DNA of 49,941 nucleotides from positions 437,696 through 487,636 of the forward strand of contig NZ_BSKJ01000005.1 in NCBI RefSeq assembly GCF_030159595.1. The letters are read 5' to 3'. The notes below the pieces were generated by a model. It was not told where the DNA came from. It was given only the letters and a program-made list of their open reading frames with translations, and ran no database searches. The DNA is from Pseudomonas putida (GTDB lineage: Bacteria; Pseudomonadota; Gammaproteobacteria; Pseudomonadales; Pseudomonadaceae). The position numbers were made by a program, and so were the translations under genes. Below are positions 41,709 through 48,735 of this stretch, piece by piece (the first letter of the stretch is position 1; each line of letters begins with the position of its first letter).

Positions 41709-42338
41709 TCAGGCGCTGGTCTGCAGCCCGATCACAGTGCGTGGCATGGGCACGAAGCCCGGCAGCGCCTCTATACGTGCCAGCCAGCTGCGCACGTTGG
41801 CATAGGGCTCCAGCGACACGTTGCCTTCGGGGGCGTGGGCGATGTACGAGTAATTGGCAATGTCGGCGATGGTGGGTGTGCTGCCTGCCAGGAAGGGCGA
41901 CTTGGCCAGCTCGGCGTCGATCACCTTGAGCAGGGTGTGGGCACGGGTGATCACTTCGTCGGTGTTGAACGCGGCACCGAACACGGTCACCAATCGGGCG
42001 GCGGCGGGACCGAAGGCCAGCGGGCCTGCAGCGACCGACAACCAGCGTTGCACGCGGGCGGCTGCGACGGGTTCTTCGGGCAGCCAGGTGCCGTTGTCGT
42101 ATTTTTTGGCAAGGTAGACAAGGATCGCGTTGGAGTCGGCGATCACCGTACCGTTGTCATCGATGACCGGTACCTGGCCGAACGGGTTGAGGGCCAGGAA
42201 GTCAGGCTGCTTGTGCGCGCCTTTGGCCAGGTCGACGAATACCAGCTCGGTGGGCAGGTCGAGCAACGAGAGCATCAGCTCGATGCGGTGGGCGTGGCCG
42301 GACTTGGGGAAGTTGTAGAGCTTGATGGGGTTCAACAT
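41709..42338 (-). CDS. Glutathione S-transferase family protein
   Basis: 209 residues with a thioredoxin-like N-terminal domain (about 1-80: [28 protein letters not shown]; glutathione-binding segment [20 protein letters not shown] with the usual Ser) and an all-helical C-terminal domain. It probably conjugates glutathione to electrophiles or reduces disulfides. AGGAG lies before the ATG. It is the first gene of a probable GST-oxidoreductase-LysR operon. A direct repeat ATAATTTCG-N9-ATAATTTCG lies about 92-118 bp upstream. Confidence 0.9.
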   Translation of the reverse strand: MLNPIKLYNFPKSGHAHRIELMLSLLDLPTELVFVDLAKGAHKQPDFLALNPFGQVPVIDDNGTVIADSNAILVYLAKKYDNGTWLPEEPVAAARVQRWLSVAAGPLAFGPAAARLVTVFGAAFNTDEVITRAHTLLKVIDAELAKSPFLAGSTPTIADIANYSYIAHAPEGNVSLEPYANVRSWLARIEALPGFVPMPRTVIGLQTSA

Positions 42339-42429
42339 GGGCTTGGCTCCTGGTCAGCACCGGAGTGGGCTGATGGAGCACATGCTGCACCTGTTCGGCT
42401 GGGAGCAGAATCCGTGTGGTGGGGAAACC

Positions 42430-42456
42430 ATAATTTCGCGCAGCGCAATAATTTCG
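42430..42456 (-). promoter_or_regulatory. Candidate regulator site: 9-bp direct repeat upstream of the GST gene
   Basis: ATAATTTCG at 42430-42438 and at 42448-42456 with CGCAGCGCA between them (18-bp period), in an AT-rich patch upstream of the GST start. It could be the binding site of the LysR regulator encoded two genes downstream; this is inference. Confidence 0.5.
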
Positions 42457-42479
42457 GATTCCCACACCGGTAATCGATA

Positions 42480-42809
42480 TCAACTCATTCGCTGCTGTAG
42501 CTGGTAAAGATAAAGGACATGCACGGCATCAACCACCGGCGGTACGGTGGCCTGGTGCTCTTCGAGACGCATCGTTTCCAGAACAGCGAAATTCTCTTCG
42601 CGACCGCATACCGCCGAGCCTTTGCCTTGCTTTTGAAGTCCGGCAGTTTGCCACCTACCACTTCAGGCAGCCACTCACTCGGAAGCACGAGACGTGGCGA
42701 GCTACACAGGGATTAAAGAAACCGTCGAGCTCACTGAGATCAAGTATGGCGTCATCATTGCCATACTTGAAAAGCAGTCCAGCTCTTGGTCGGTCGTCGC
42801 GATAGGCAT
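42480..42809 (-). pseudogene. Decayed YecA/UPF0149-like gene, paralogue of the next gene
   Basis: Three frames on the minus strand together match the intact neighbour. The start MPIATTDQELDC resembles its LPALSEKELDR; then comes FKYGNDDAILDLSELDGFF against its ITYGNDYSVLNLAELNGFF, LPSEWLPEVVGGKLPDFK against LFPEQWLPVVAGGKVPKFK, and MRLEEHQATVPPVVDAVHVLY against MSEHDIQACVPLVVEAARKLY. At least two frameshifts are present and about 80 middle residues are missing. The fragment ends in TGA at 42480 and starts five bases after the end of the intact gene. It is a tandem duplicate now in decay. Confidence 0.8.
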
Positions 42810-42814
42810 ACGCT

Positions 42815-43366
42815 TCAGTTTTGTAGCCGGTGGAAACGGTAAAGTTTGCGTGCAGCCTCGACTACCAGGGGCACACACGCTTGAATATCGTGTTCGCTCA
42901 TCTGGTCCAACAACTCGAAGTTATCTTCCAGCCCATGCAGCGAAATGGCCTTGAGCAGTTGATCCTGTTCCGGCGGCAACACCTCCCAGCCAGCGACCTG
43001 AGTACCTCGCATGTAACCGAAGCACCACTCCTCCATGACGATCACATTGCCTTCCTCGCCTTCGTTTTCTTCGAATAGCGGCTCGAAGTGGTCGACGTTG
43101 TCACCCAGCGCTTCTGCCACCTGGTTGGCATAGCGCAGCATCAACGCGGTGTACGCTTCTTCGTGCGCAGGTTTCTTGAACTTCGGCACCTTACCACCGG
43201 CTACCACAGGCAGCCATTGCTCCGGGAAGAGGGTGACCGGGGAACTGGTCAGTGCGGTGAAAAAGCCATTGAGCTCGGCCAGGTTCAGCACCGAGTAGTC
43301 GTTGCCGTAGGTGATCAACAGGTCTTCGAGGCGGTCGAGTTCTTTTTCGCTGAGTGCGGGGAGCAT
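42815..43366 (-). CDS. YecA family (UPF0149) protein
   Basis: 183 residues, acidic and mostly helical. It opens with LSEKELDRLEDLLITYGND and the family's LAELNGFFTAL-x-S-P-V segment (about 26-45). The middle has EEWCFGYMRG (about 113-122), and the end is a helix-rich HDIQACVPLVVEAARKLYR. No C-terminal SEC-C zinc motif is seen. UPF0149 proteins have no firm role. The frame is open upstream, but the start is put at the ATG at 43366, which has AGGA ten bases before it. It is last in the co-oriented series beginning with the monooxygenase, with a 91-bp gap to the asparaginase gene. Confidence 0.8.
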   Translation of the reverse strand: MLPALSEKELDRLEDLLITYGNDYSVLNLAELNGFFTALTSSPVTLFPEQWLPVVAGGKVPKFKKPAHEEAYTALMLRYANQVAEALGDNVDHFEPLFEENEGEEGNVIVMEEWCFGYMRGTQVAGWEVLPPEQDQLLKAISLHGLEDNFELLDQMSEHDIQACVPLVVEAARKLYRFHRLQN

Positions 43367-43457
43367 GGGTGTACATCCTGGGAAGCAAAAGTGTGAGCAC
43401 CCTAGCACAGCAATGCAGCAAGGGCTGCCCGCGTATACCACTGCGCGGGCAGATTCT

Positions 43458-44447
43458 TCAGCTGGGCAACCAGCTCCGCAGCTCATCCTGCCGGTCGGTG
43501 CCAATCAGCAGCCACAGCAAGATGCGGCACTTGCGCGGGCAGAGTTGCCCGGCCATGTACACGCCTTTCTTTTGCAAGTCGATCTCGGCGCCGGAAAAAC
43601 CGTATGTTGCCTGGGCTGTTGGGCCTCTACCTGTACGCGTGGCAACAATGACCGGCAAGGTTGACGCTAGGTGGTCCAGAACATCAGACCAACTACCGGA
43701 AACGTGGCCAGCACCGAAGCCGGCGATGACCAGCCCTTCGTAACCCAGTGTGGACACTGCCTGCAGCAGCGCTGTGTCCGCGCCCAGACAGGCCTCCAGC
43801 AGGGCAACGCGCTGGTCGGTCCGGCCTGGCAACGGCAGCACCTCGCGTCGGTCAAGCGGATGGCGATACACCGCAACGCCCTCTACAACTTCGCCCAGAG
43901 GGCCAAAGCCAGGCGACTCGAATGCCGCCATCGCCAAGCTGGCCGTCTTGCGAACCCTTACCGCGCAATGGACCTGATCATTCATCACCACAAGCACACC
44001 ACGCCCATTGCTGCCTTGTGCCAATGCAACCTGTGCCGCAGCCAACAGGTTGGCCGGGCCATCGTTGCCTGGCTGACTGGCCGAGCGCATGGCTCCGGTC
44101 ATCACCAATGGCGCATCGAATGGCCAGAGCAGATCCAGGAAATAGGCCGTTTCCTCTAGGCTGTCGGTGCCTTGGGTCAGTATCACGGCCTGGGCACCGC
44201 GCTCCACCTCGCTGCGAGCCCAAGCCAGCACATCCAGCAGCGCCCTGAAGCTGAGCGATGCACTGGGTACCAGGCACAATGACGTTACGTTCAACTTCGC
44301 CATCTCCCGCAACTGTGGGACCTGAAGCAGTTGCTGCTCACAATCCAGGGTTGGCGTTACACCACACCCAACCGCCGCAGCCTGCATACTGACCGTCCCT
44401 CCCAAACTGGCGATCGACAGCCTGGGCAGGCCCGAATGCTCAATCAT
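43458..44447 (-). CDS. L-asparaginase/glutaminase-like amidohydrolase
   Basis: 329 residues of the type I/II asparaginase fold, without a signal peptide. Catalytic threonines: Thr18 in SLGGTVSM and Thr94 with Asp95 in TQGTDSLEETAYF (the family motif is H-G-T-D-T-x-E-E-T-A). The catalytic Lys lies in RVRKTAS. TGAMRSASQPGNDGPANL is the third conserved block. It hydrolyses an amide side chain, releasing ammonia; asparagine is the default guess, but the position after a membrane protein and a nitrilase-family amidase leaves other amides open. ATGA overlap with the membrane-protein gene shows co-translation. Confidence 0.85.
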   Translation of the reverse strand: MIEHSGLPRLSIASLGGTVSMQAAAVGCGVTPTLDCEQQLLQVPQLREMAKLNVTSLCLVPSASLSFRALLDVLAWARSEVERGAQAVILTQGTDSLEETAYFLDLLWPFDAPLVMTGAMRSASQPGNDGPANLLAAAQVALAQGSNGRGVLVVMNDQVHCAVRVRKTASLAMAAFESPGFGPLGEVVEGVAVYRHPLDRREVLPLPGRTDQRVALLEACLGADTALLQAVSTLGYEGLVIAGFGAGHVSGSWSDVLDHLASTLPVIVATRTGRGPTAQATYGFSGAEIDLQKKGVYMAGQLCPRKCRILLWLLIGTDRQDELRSWLPS

Positions 44448-45598
44448 GCTTCTCCCCCCACAAGTAACCCGATCAGCGGTACGATCCCCAACGTGCTGAT
44501 GGCCATCGAGACTACGTTGCCGATGTAGCCATGCACATAGGCCGGCAACCGCTGAGTGATCGCCACTGCCAGCGGAGGAGCCACCAGCGCACCCAGCACT
44601 GCACTGGCCACGACTACTTGCCAACTGCCTCCATGCGTCAGCACTGCGGCCGGCACGATCGAGACAATCGGAATGTAGGTAGGGTACCACCCACGGGCTT
44701 GCCACTGGCCACGCCAGAATACGATCCCGACCAGAGACGCCATGGCCTGCCCGGCCACGATGTGCATCACCAGCATTGAACCGTACGCCGGGGCCGCCGG
44801 CGCCAACAGGTAAGCCAGCAAAACGCCCAGTAGTAGACCGAGGCTGGCCAGTTCATTGCCAAAGAATGGTGCCTCGCTGAAGTCGGCCAGCACACGCCGC
44901 AAGGTCCAGACCACACCGTAGTCGGGTTGGCTGGCGACAGGCTCCACAGCGACAGGTGCCTGGCTTGGGCGCACCCATGCAGGAAAGCGTTTGCACAGCA
45001 GGAAAGCGACAAGGCTTGCCACAGCCATGCCACTCACGTTGCCGACCACCACCGGCAATTGCAGCGGATAGCACAGGTAATTGACTATCAGCAGGCTAGC
45101 CGGCGTTACCAGTAGCGCGCCCAGCAGTGCGCCGGTCAACGTCACCCGCCAGCCCGCACCAAACAGCAGTACCATGGCTGCCGGTAATGACACGAAGGCG
45201 ACGAAGGTGGGTTGCCAGGTGCCACTGGTCAAGGTCCATCCCCACAACGTGTGGCTCAGCAGCAAGCCCATCAGCGAACTGATGAACACCCATGGCCACA
45301 GCCCGCTGCCGTAGCAGATGGCGAAGCCCTGCCATCGATACCCACGAACATGGGCCCAATGTGCCAGGCAAGCCCCCAGCAGCAGGCCCAAGGCAGGCAG
45401 TTCATGCTTGTAGAAAGCCACCTCGCTGATATCACCCACTATCCAGCGCAAGCGGCTCAGAGGCTGGTCGAGCGTCGTAGCCAGTTGCGCGTAGTCCGGC
45501 CACTGGCCCAGGAGCAGACTCGCTACCAGCAGCATCAACAGGCAAGTGAAGATCAGCACAGGGGAGCGCTGCCGATCGGGCAACAAAAATACCTTCAT
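44444..45598 (-). CDS. Integral membrane protein with internal duplication, unknown function
   Basis: 384 residues with a run of about ten hydrophobic helices and no recognised family. The two halves are similar: RLRWIVGDISEVAFYKHELPALGLLLG (about 44-70) matches TLRRVLADFSEAPFFGNELASLGLLLG (about 224-250). Further matching segments later read VVVGNVSGMAVASLVAFL and GYIGNVVSMAISTLGIV. This suggests a duplicated, possibly inverted-topology transporter. The start is put at the ATG at 45598 (GAGG nine bases upstream), ten bases after the nitrilase stop; the frame is open further upstream over the nitrilase gene. It likely moves a substrate or product of the adjacent amidases. Confidence 0.7.
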   Translation of the reverse strand: MKVFLLPDRQRSPVLIFTCLLMLLVASLLLGQWPDYAQLATTLDQPLSRLRWIVGDISEVAFYKHELPALGLLLGACLAHWAHVRGYRWQGFAICYGSGLWPWVFISSLMGLLLSHTLWGWTLTSGTWQPTFVAFVSLPAAMVLLFGAGWRVTLTGALLGALLVTPASLLIVNYLCYPLQLPVVVGNVSGMAVASLVAFLLCKRFPAWVRPSQAPVAVEPVASQPDYGVVWTLRRVLADFSEAPFFGNELASLGLLLGVLLAYLLAPAAPAYGSMLVMHIVAGQAMASLVGIVFWRGQWQARGWYPTYIPIVSIVPAAVLTHGGSWQVVVASAVLGALVAPPLAVAITQRLPAYVHGYIGNVVSMAISTLGIVPLIGLLVGGEA

Positions 45599-45608
45599 GT
45601 GCGGGTCC

Positions 45609-46505
45609 TCAGCGTGGCATAGGCGCATGCAGGCGATAGCCAAGCGCCGCATCATAGAGATCGGTGCGGCGGTCACGCTGCAGGTCGTTGAGGCTGTTCC
45701 AGATCGGTGCTGAACGCGCGCTGCTGAGGTCGACATCGGCATACAGAATGCTCTCCTCCTGCGCACTGGCAACTTCCCCGATAGGCCAGCCATTGGTACC
45801 GGCAATCAACGAACAACCGAGGAAGCGCCCTCCCCGTTCATTGCCGATACGGTTGGCGGCGGCGATATAGACATTGTTTACATGCGCGGCGGTCATGGTC
45901 AGGTACGAGGCCATGCAACGCCCTGCTTCGTCGAACAGCGGTGGTGGGGTCCACACCCAGTTGTTCAGGCTGCAAATGATGTCGGCGCCTTGTGCCGCCA
46001 TCAGCCGCGGCACTTCCGGGAACCAGATATCCCAGCAGATCAGCAGGCCGATACGGCCGATGGGCGTCTCGAACACCGGGAAACCGAGGTCGCCTGGGGT
46101 GAACCAGAGCTTTTCCTGATTCCACAAGTGAGCCTTTCGATAGTGCCCCAGCAGGCCGTCGGGGCCGAACAATACGGCACTGTCGTAAAGTTTCAGCCCG
46201 TCACGCTCAGCGAAGCCTGCTGCCAGATATACCTGATGCTCGCTGGCGAACGCTGCCCAGGCTTTCAGGCTGCGGCCTGCCTGCAACGTCTCGGCATGGG
46301 CGTAGGCCTCAGCACGGGAGTGAAAGGTATAGCCGGTGTTGGCCAACTCGGGCAGCACGATCAGGTTCGCACCTTCACGCGCCGCACGCCGAGCCAGTGC
46401 CAGGCCTTTGCTCAAATTGCCGTCGCAGTGTTCGAGACCAACCTGCGGGTCGTACTGGATGACAGCGATACATACGGGGCTGACAGGGGTGCAATGCTCA
46501 GACAT
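45609..46505 (-). CDS. Nitrilase-superfamily amidase
   Basis: 298 residues. The catalytic triad of carbon-nitrogen hydrolases is complete: Glu53 (LPELANTGY), Lys124 (HYRKAHLW) and Cys157 (LICWDIWFPE). The CWD-x-x-FPE context points to an aliphatic or omega-amidase-like enzyme rather than a true nitrile hydrolase. DavA, which opens delta-aminovaleramide in the lysine pathway, belongs to the same superfamily and partners an amino-acid 2-monooxygenase. Since the next upstream gene encodes such a flavoenzyme, this protein is a good candidate for amide cleavage. AAGGA is seven bases before the ATG at 46505. Confidence 0.88.
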   Translation of the reverse strand: MSEHCTPVSPVCIAVIQYDPQVGLEHCDGNLSKGLALARRAAREGANLIVLPELANTGYTFHSRAEAYAHAETLQAGRSLKAWAAFASEHQVYLAAGFAERDGLKLYDSAVLFGPDGLLGHYRKAHLWNQEKLWFTPGDLGFPVFETPIGRIGLLICWDIWFPEVPRLMAAQGADIICSLNNWVWTPPPLFDEAGRCMASYLTMTAAHVNNVYIAAANRIGNERGGRFLGCSLIAGTNGWPIGEVASAQEESILYADVDLSSARSAPIWNSLNDLQRDRRTDLYDAALGYRLHAPMPR

Positions 46506-46650
46506 GGCGGCTTCCTTTTTGTGGTTGTTTTGGAAGGTCGCCAGTAGAGCGGGGTTGGGCTTGGGAGGGACAGTCGGGCAGGTCCTATGGGGTCGAAGGA
46601 CTAGCGATTAGTTGCAGTAGGAAAACGCCCACAAAAACACCCAAACGTCG

Positions 46651-48588
46651 CTATTTCCCAACTTGGTAATGTGGGTAGTGCTCCAGGGTGAAGCCACCAT
46701 TGAATACTGCAGTTGTTCGATTGCAGAGGTTGATGACTGCATCGAGCGCGGTGCGTAAACACGGCTCGGTCCAGCCAGCGTCAACAGAGAAGGACTCTCC
46801 AGCCAGATACAGCCCTGAGCTGGCACTGAAATCTCGGTTGTATTTCATCAGGCCTACTGCATCGTAGTAGGTGCCTGCCCGATACAACTTCGCGCAACCA
46901 AGCGCATTTCTGTCGGTGATCCAACGCTGTATCCGGATGTTTCGGGTATCGATGTAGGGCGATATGGCTTCACCCACATTGCTACAGCGCAGGAGGATCC
47001 GGTCGAGTTCCTCGACACACTTGTTGGCCAGTTCTTCATCAGTGAATGCGGTCAATTTCGTCGCGTCGTCTTCCCAGGTGTAGCTGAGCAGGATGCAGTC
47101 GTCGGGGTAACGGTCGTTGTACCGATAGGCGTAGACGTCGTGGACAAAGCTATCGGTGACGAGGATCTGGGGTAACGCTGACTTACGGTCCAGATAACGC
47201 TTCTTCAGTGGCGCATAGACTTTGCAGCTGGTTTCCCAATGAGCGTGCTTCCACGCGTCCACAATCGACTGCGGCAGTATCTGACGGCTGAAACCGTCGA
47301 GGCGGATGTTGGTCTCGATCAACCAGGAAGGGGTGGTCAAGATCACACTGTCGAAGTCATCGTATTGGAGGCTTTGATTCGCAGGATCACTGCAGTGCCA
47401 GCAGTATCCAACCCGAATACGACCCGCTTCAAGCTTTTGTAAGGAACGGACCGAGGTGTCCGTCAACAGCCCGTTATCTTGTTGAAGGAGGTGATCATAA
47501 AGCGAAGTGCCGTTCATTCCTGTATCCAGAAACAACAGGCTTTCATCCATCGCCGCTAGACCGATATAGGCTGGCCCTTTGAACATCAGCCCTCTACTAT
47601 CAGGAACATTGCTGGCTTCCAGATACGGCGCAGCATAAGGCACTCCATCCTGATCAACACGGCCATGCACCAGTTGCAAATGACTGCTGAAGCCAAAGAT
47701 TGCAGTACGCAGGGGGTACAGGCAGCAGACGTCGTAAAACGCACCCCAGCTACCATCACCAATGCCGATTGAATAGAAAATGGCCGACTCTTCACTGCTC
47801 ATGCCCAACCCGCCAAAATCACCAGGGTTTGCAGGATTCCATGCAGTGAGCATGGGCAAATGCACCAGATCCCTGAATGACAACAGGTGATAGCGCTCGA
47901 CTACAGCCTGCCATGTCGACGCCCAACATTGCGTGCCATATACCATGGCGATGCGCTCGGCAAACTGCCTGGCGAAGCGATGCCATTTTTCATAGACCTT
48001 TTGCAGCGTTGCGGTAGGTGGAGGAGTATCCCCTTCTGGATTACGCCAAACCAGCAGCTCCGGCGTCCCCTCCCCCTCTAGTTGCCCCTCACGAAGATAG
48101 ATACCGGTTGCATTCACCCAAGGTGTCCCTGGGTTCGGGAAATCGGAAAGCCGTAGCTTGAACAGCTTCGCGTAGTAAGCCATAAGCGAGCACCCATCTT
48201 TAGGCGGTTCGCCTGTCCTGTTGAACAAAGGCATACGCATGGCCCCCATCTCGAATGGGGTTGAAGGCTGCTTGTAATTGCCCTCATTGTTCACCACTGT
48301 CAGGTGGCGACCGCCCACGCGCTGAGACTGCTCAATCAAGGTGATGCGGGTAAAACCACAGCGCAACAATTCCCGAGCAGCGGTTAGCCCCGTTACGCCA
48401 GCACCAACAATACAGATCCGATGCTCCGGCTGGGCGGCACATGCAACACCTCCCTGTTGTTCAACCAAACGGCGATAGTCGAAGCAGAGGTCTGGAGGAT
48501 TCGGAAAACGCGCGGCCCACGGCTGCATGGGCGAGGATGGCTCAATGGCCAGATCAGCAGGGTGATTGTGGGTGGAACCGATGGTCAT
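46651..48588 (-). CDS. Flavin L-amino-acid 2-monooxygenase/oxidase (tryptophan/phenylalanine monooxygenase-like)
   Basis: 645 residues of the flavin amine oxidase superfamily. FAD binding: GAGVTG (62-67), Glu86 at the end of beta-2 and RVGGRH (90-95). EMGAMRMP (113-120), with Arg118 as likely carboxylate anchor, and YTWEDDATKLTA late in the chain resemble phenylalanine and tryptophan 2-monooxygenases. The tail LAGESFSVDAGWTEPCLRTALDAV has the family Trp. Those enzymes convert an amino acid with O2 into the amide plus CO2, or act as oxidases giving keto acid, NH3 and H2O2. Substrate cannot be told from sequence. G+C content is visibly lower (about 53-55% in sampled lines). A GGAG stands about ten bases before the ATG. 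Confidence 0.8.
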   Translation of the reverse strand: MTIGSTHNHPADLAIEPSSPMQPWAARFPNPPDLCFDYRRLVEQQGGVACAAQPEHRICIVGAGVTGLTAARELLRCGFTRITLIEQSQRVGGRHLTVVNNEGNYKQPSTPFEMGAMRMPLFNRTGEPPKDGCSLMAYYAKLFKLRLSDFPNPGTPWVNATGIYLREGQLEGEGTPELLVWRNPEGDTPPPTATLQKVYEKWHRFARQFAERIAMVYGTQCWASTWQAVVERYHLLSFRDLVHLPMLTAWNPANPGDFGGLGMSSEESAIFYSIGIGDGSWGAFYDVCCLYPLRTAIFGFSSHLQLVHGRVDQDGVPYAAPYLEASNVPDSRGLMFKGPAYIGLAAMDESLLFLDTGMNGTSLYDHLLQQDNGLLTDTSVRSLQKLEAGRIRVGYCWHCSDPANQSLQYDDFDSVILTTPSWLIETNIRLDGFSRQILPQSIVDAWKHAHWETSCKVYAPLKKRYLDRKSALPQILVTDSFVHDVYAYRYNDRYPDDCILLSYTWEDDATKLTAFTDEELANKCVEELDRILLRCSNVGEAISPYIDTRNIRIQRWITDRNALGCAKLYRAGTYYDAVGLMKYNRDFSASSGLYLAGESFSVDAGWTEPCLRTALDAVINLCNRTTAVFNGGFTLEHYPHYQVGK

Positions 48589-48672
48589 GTTCTCGTACTC
48601 TCCATGAATTGAAGAGCCTGAGCATGATCGACATTGAGATGTGTGAAGTGTTGGTTATGTGCCACCAACCAA

Positions 48673-48703
48673 CACCCACAGAATCGTGAGATACCTGTGG
48701 GTG
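48673..48703. terminator. Hairpin after the acetolactate-synthase-like gene
   Basis: Perfect 9-bp stem CACCCACAG/CTGTGGGTG with a 13-nt loop, between the end of the TPP enzyme and the monooxygenase start. On the minus strand TTGGTTGG follows, only weakly T-rich. Confidence 0.55.
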
Positions 48704-48735
48704 CCAGCTTGCAGTCCCGATAAGGGCGTTAGGCG

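Noticed and set aside
43458..44705. Asparaginase start at 44705
   Set aside because: The extra 86 residues overlap the membrane-protein gene and lack family sequence; the ATG at 44447 gives the usual N-terminus and an ATGA overlap.
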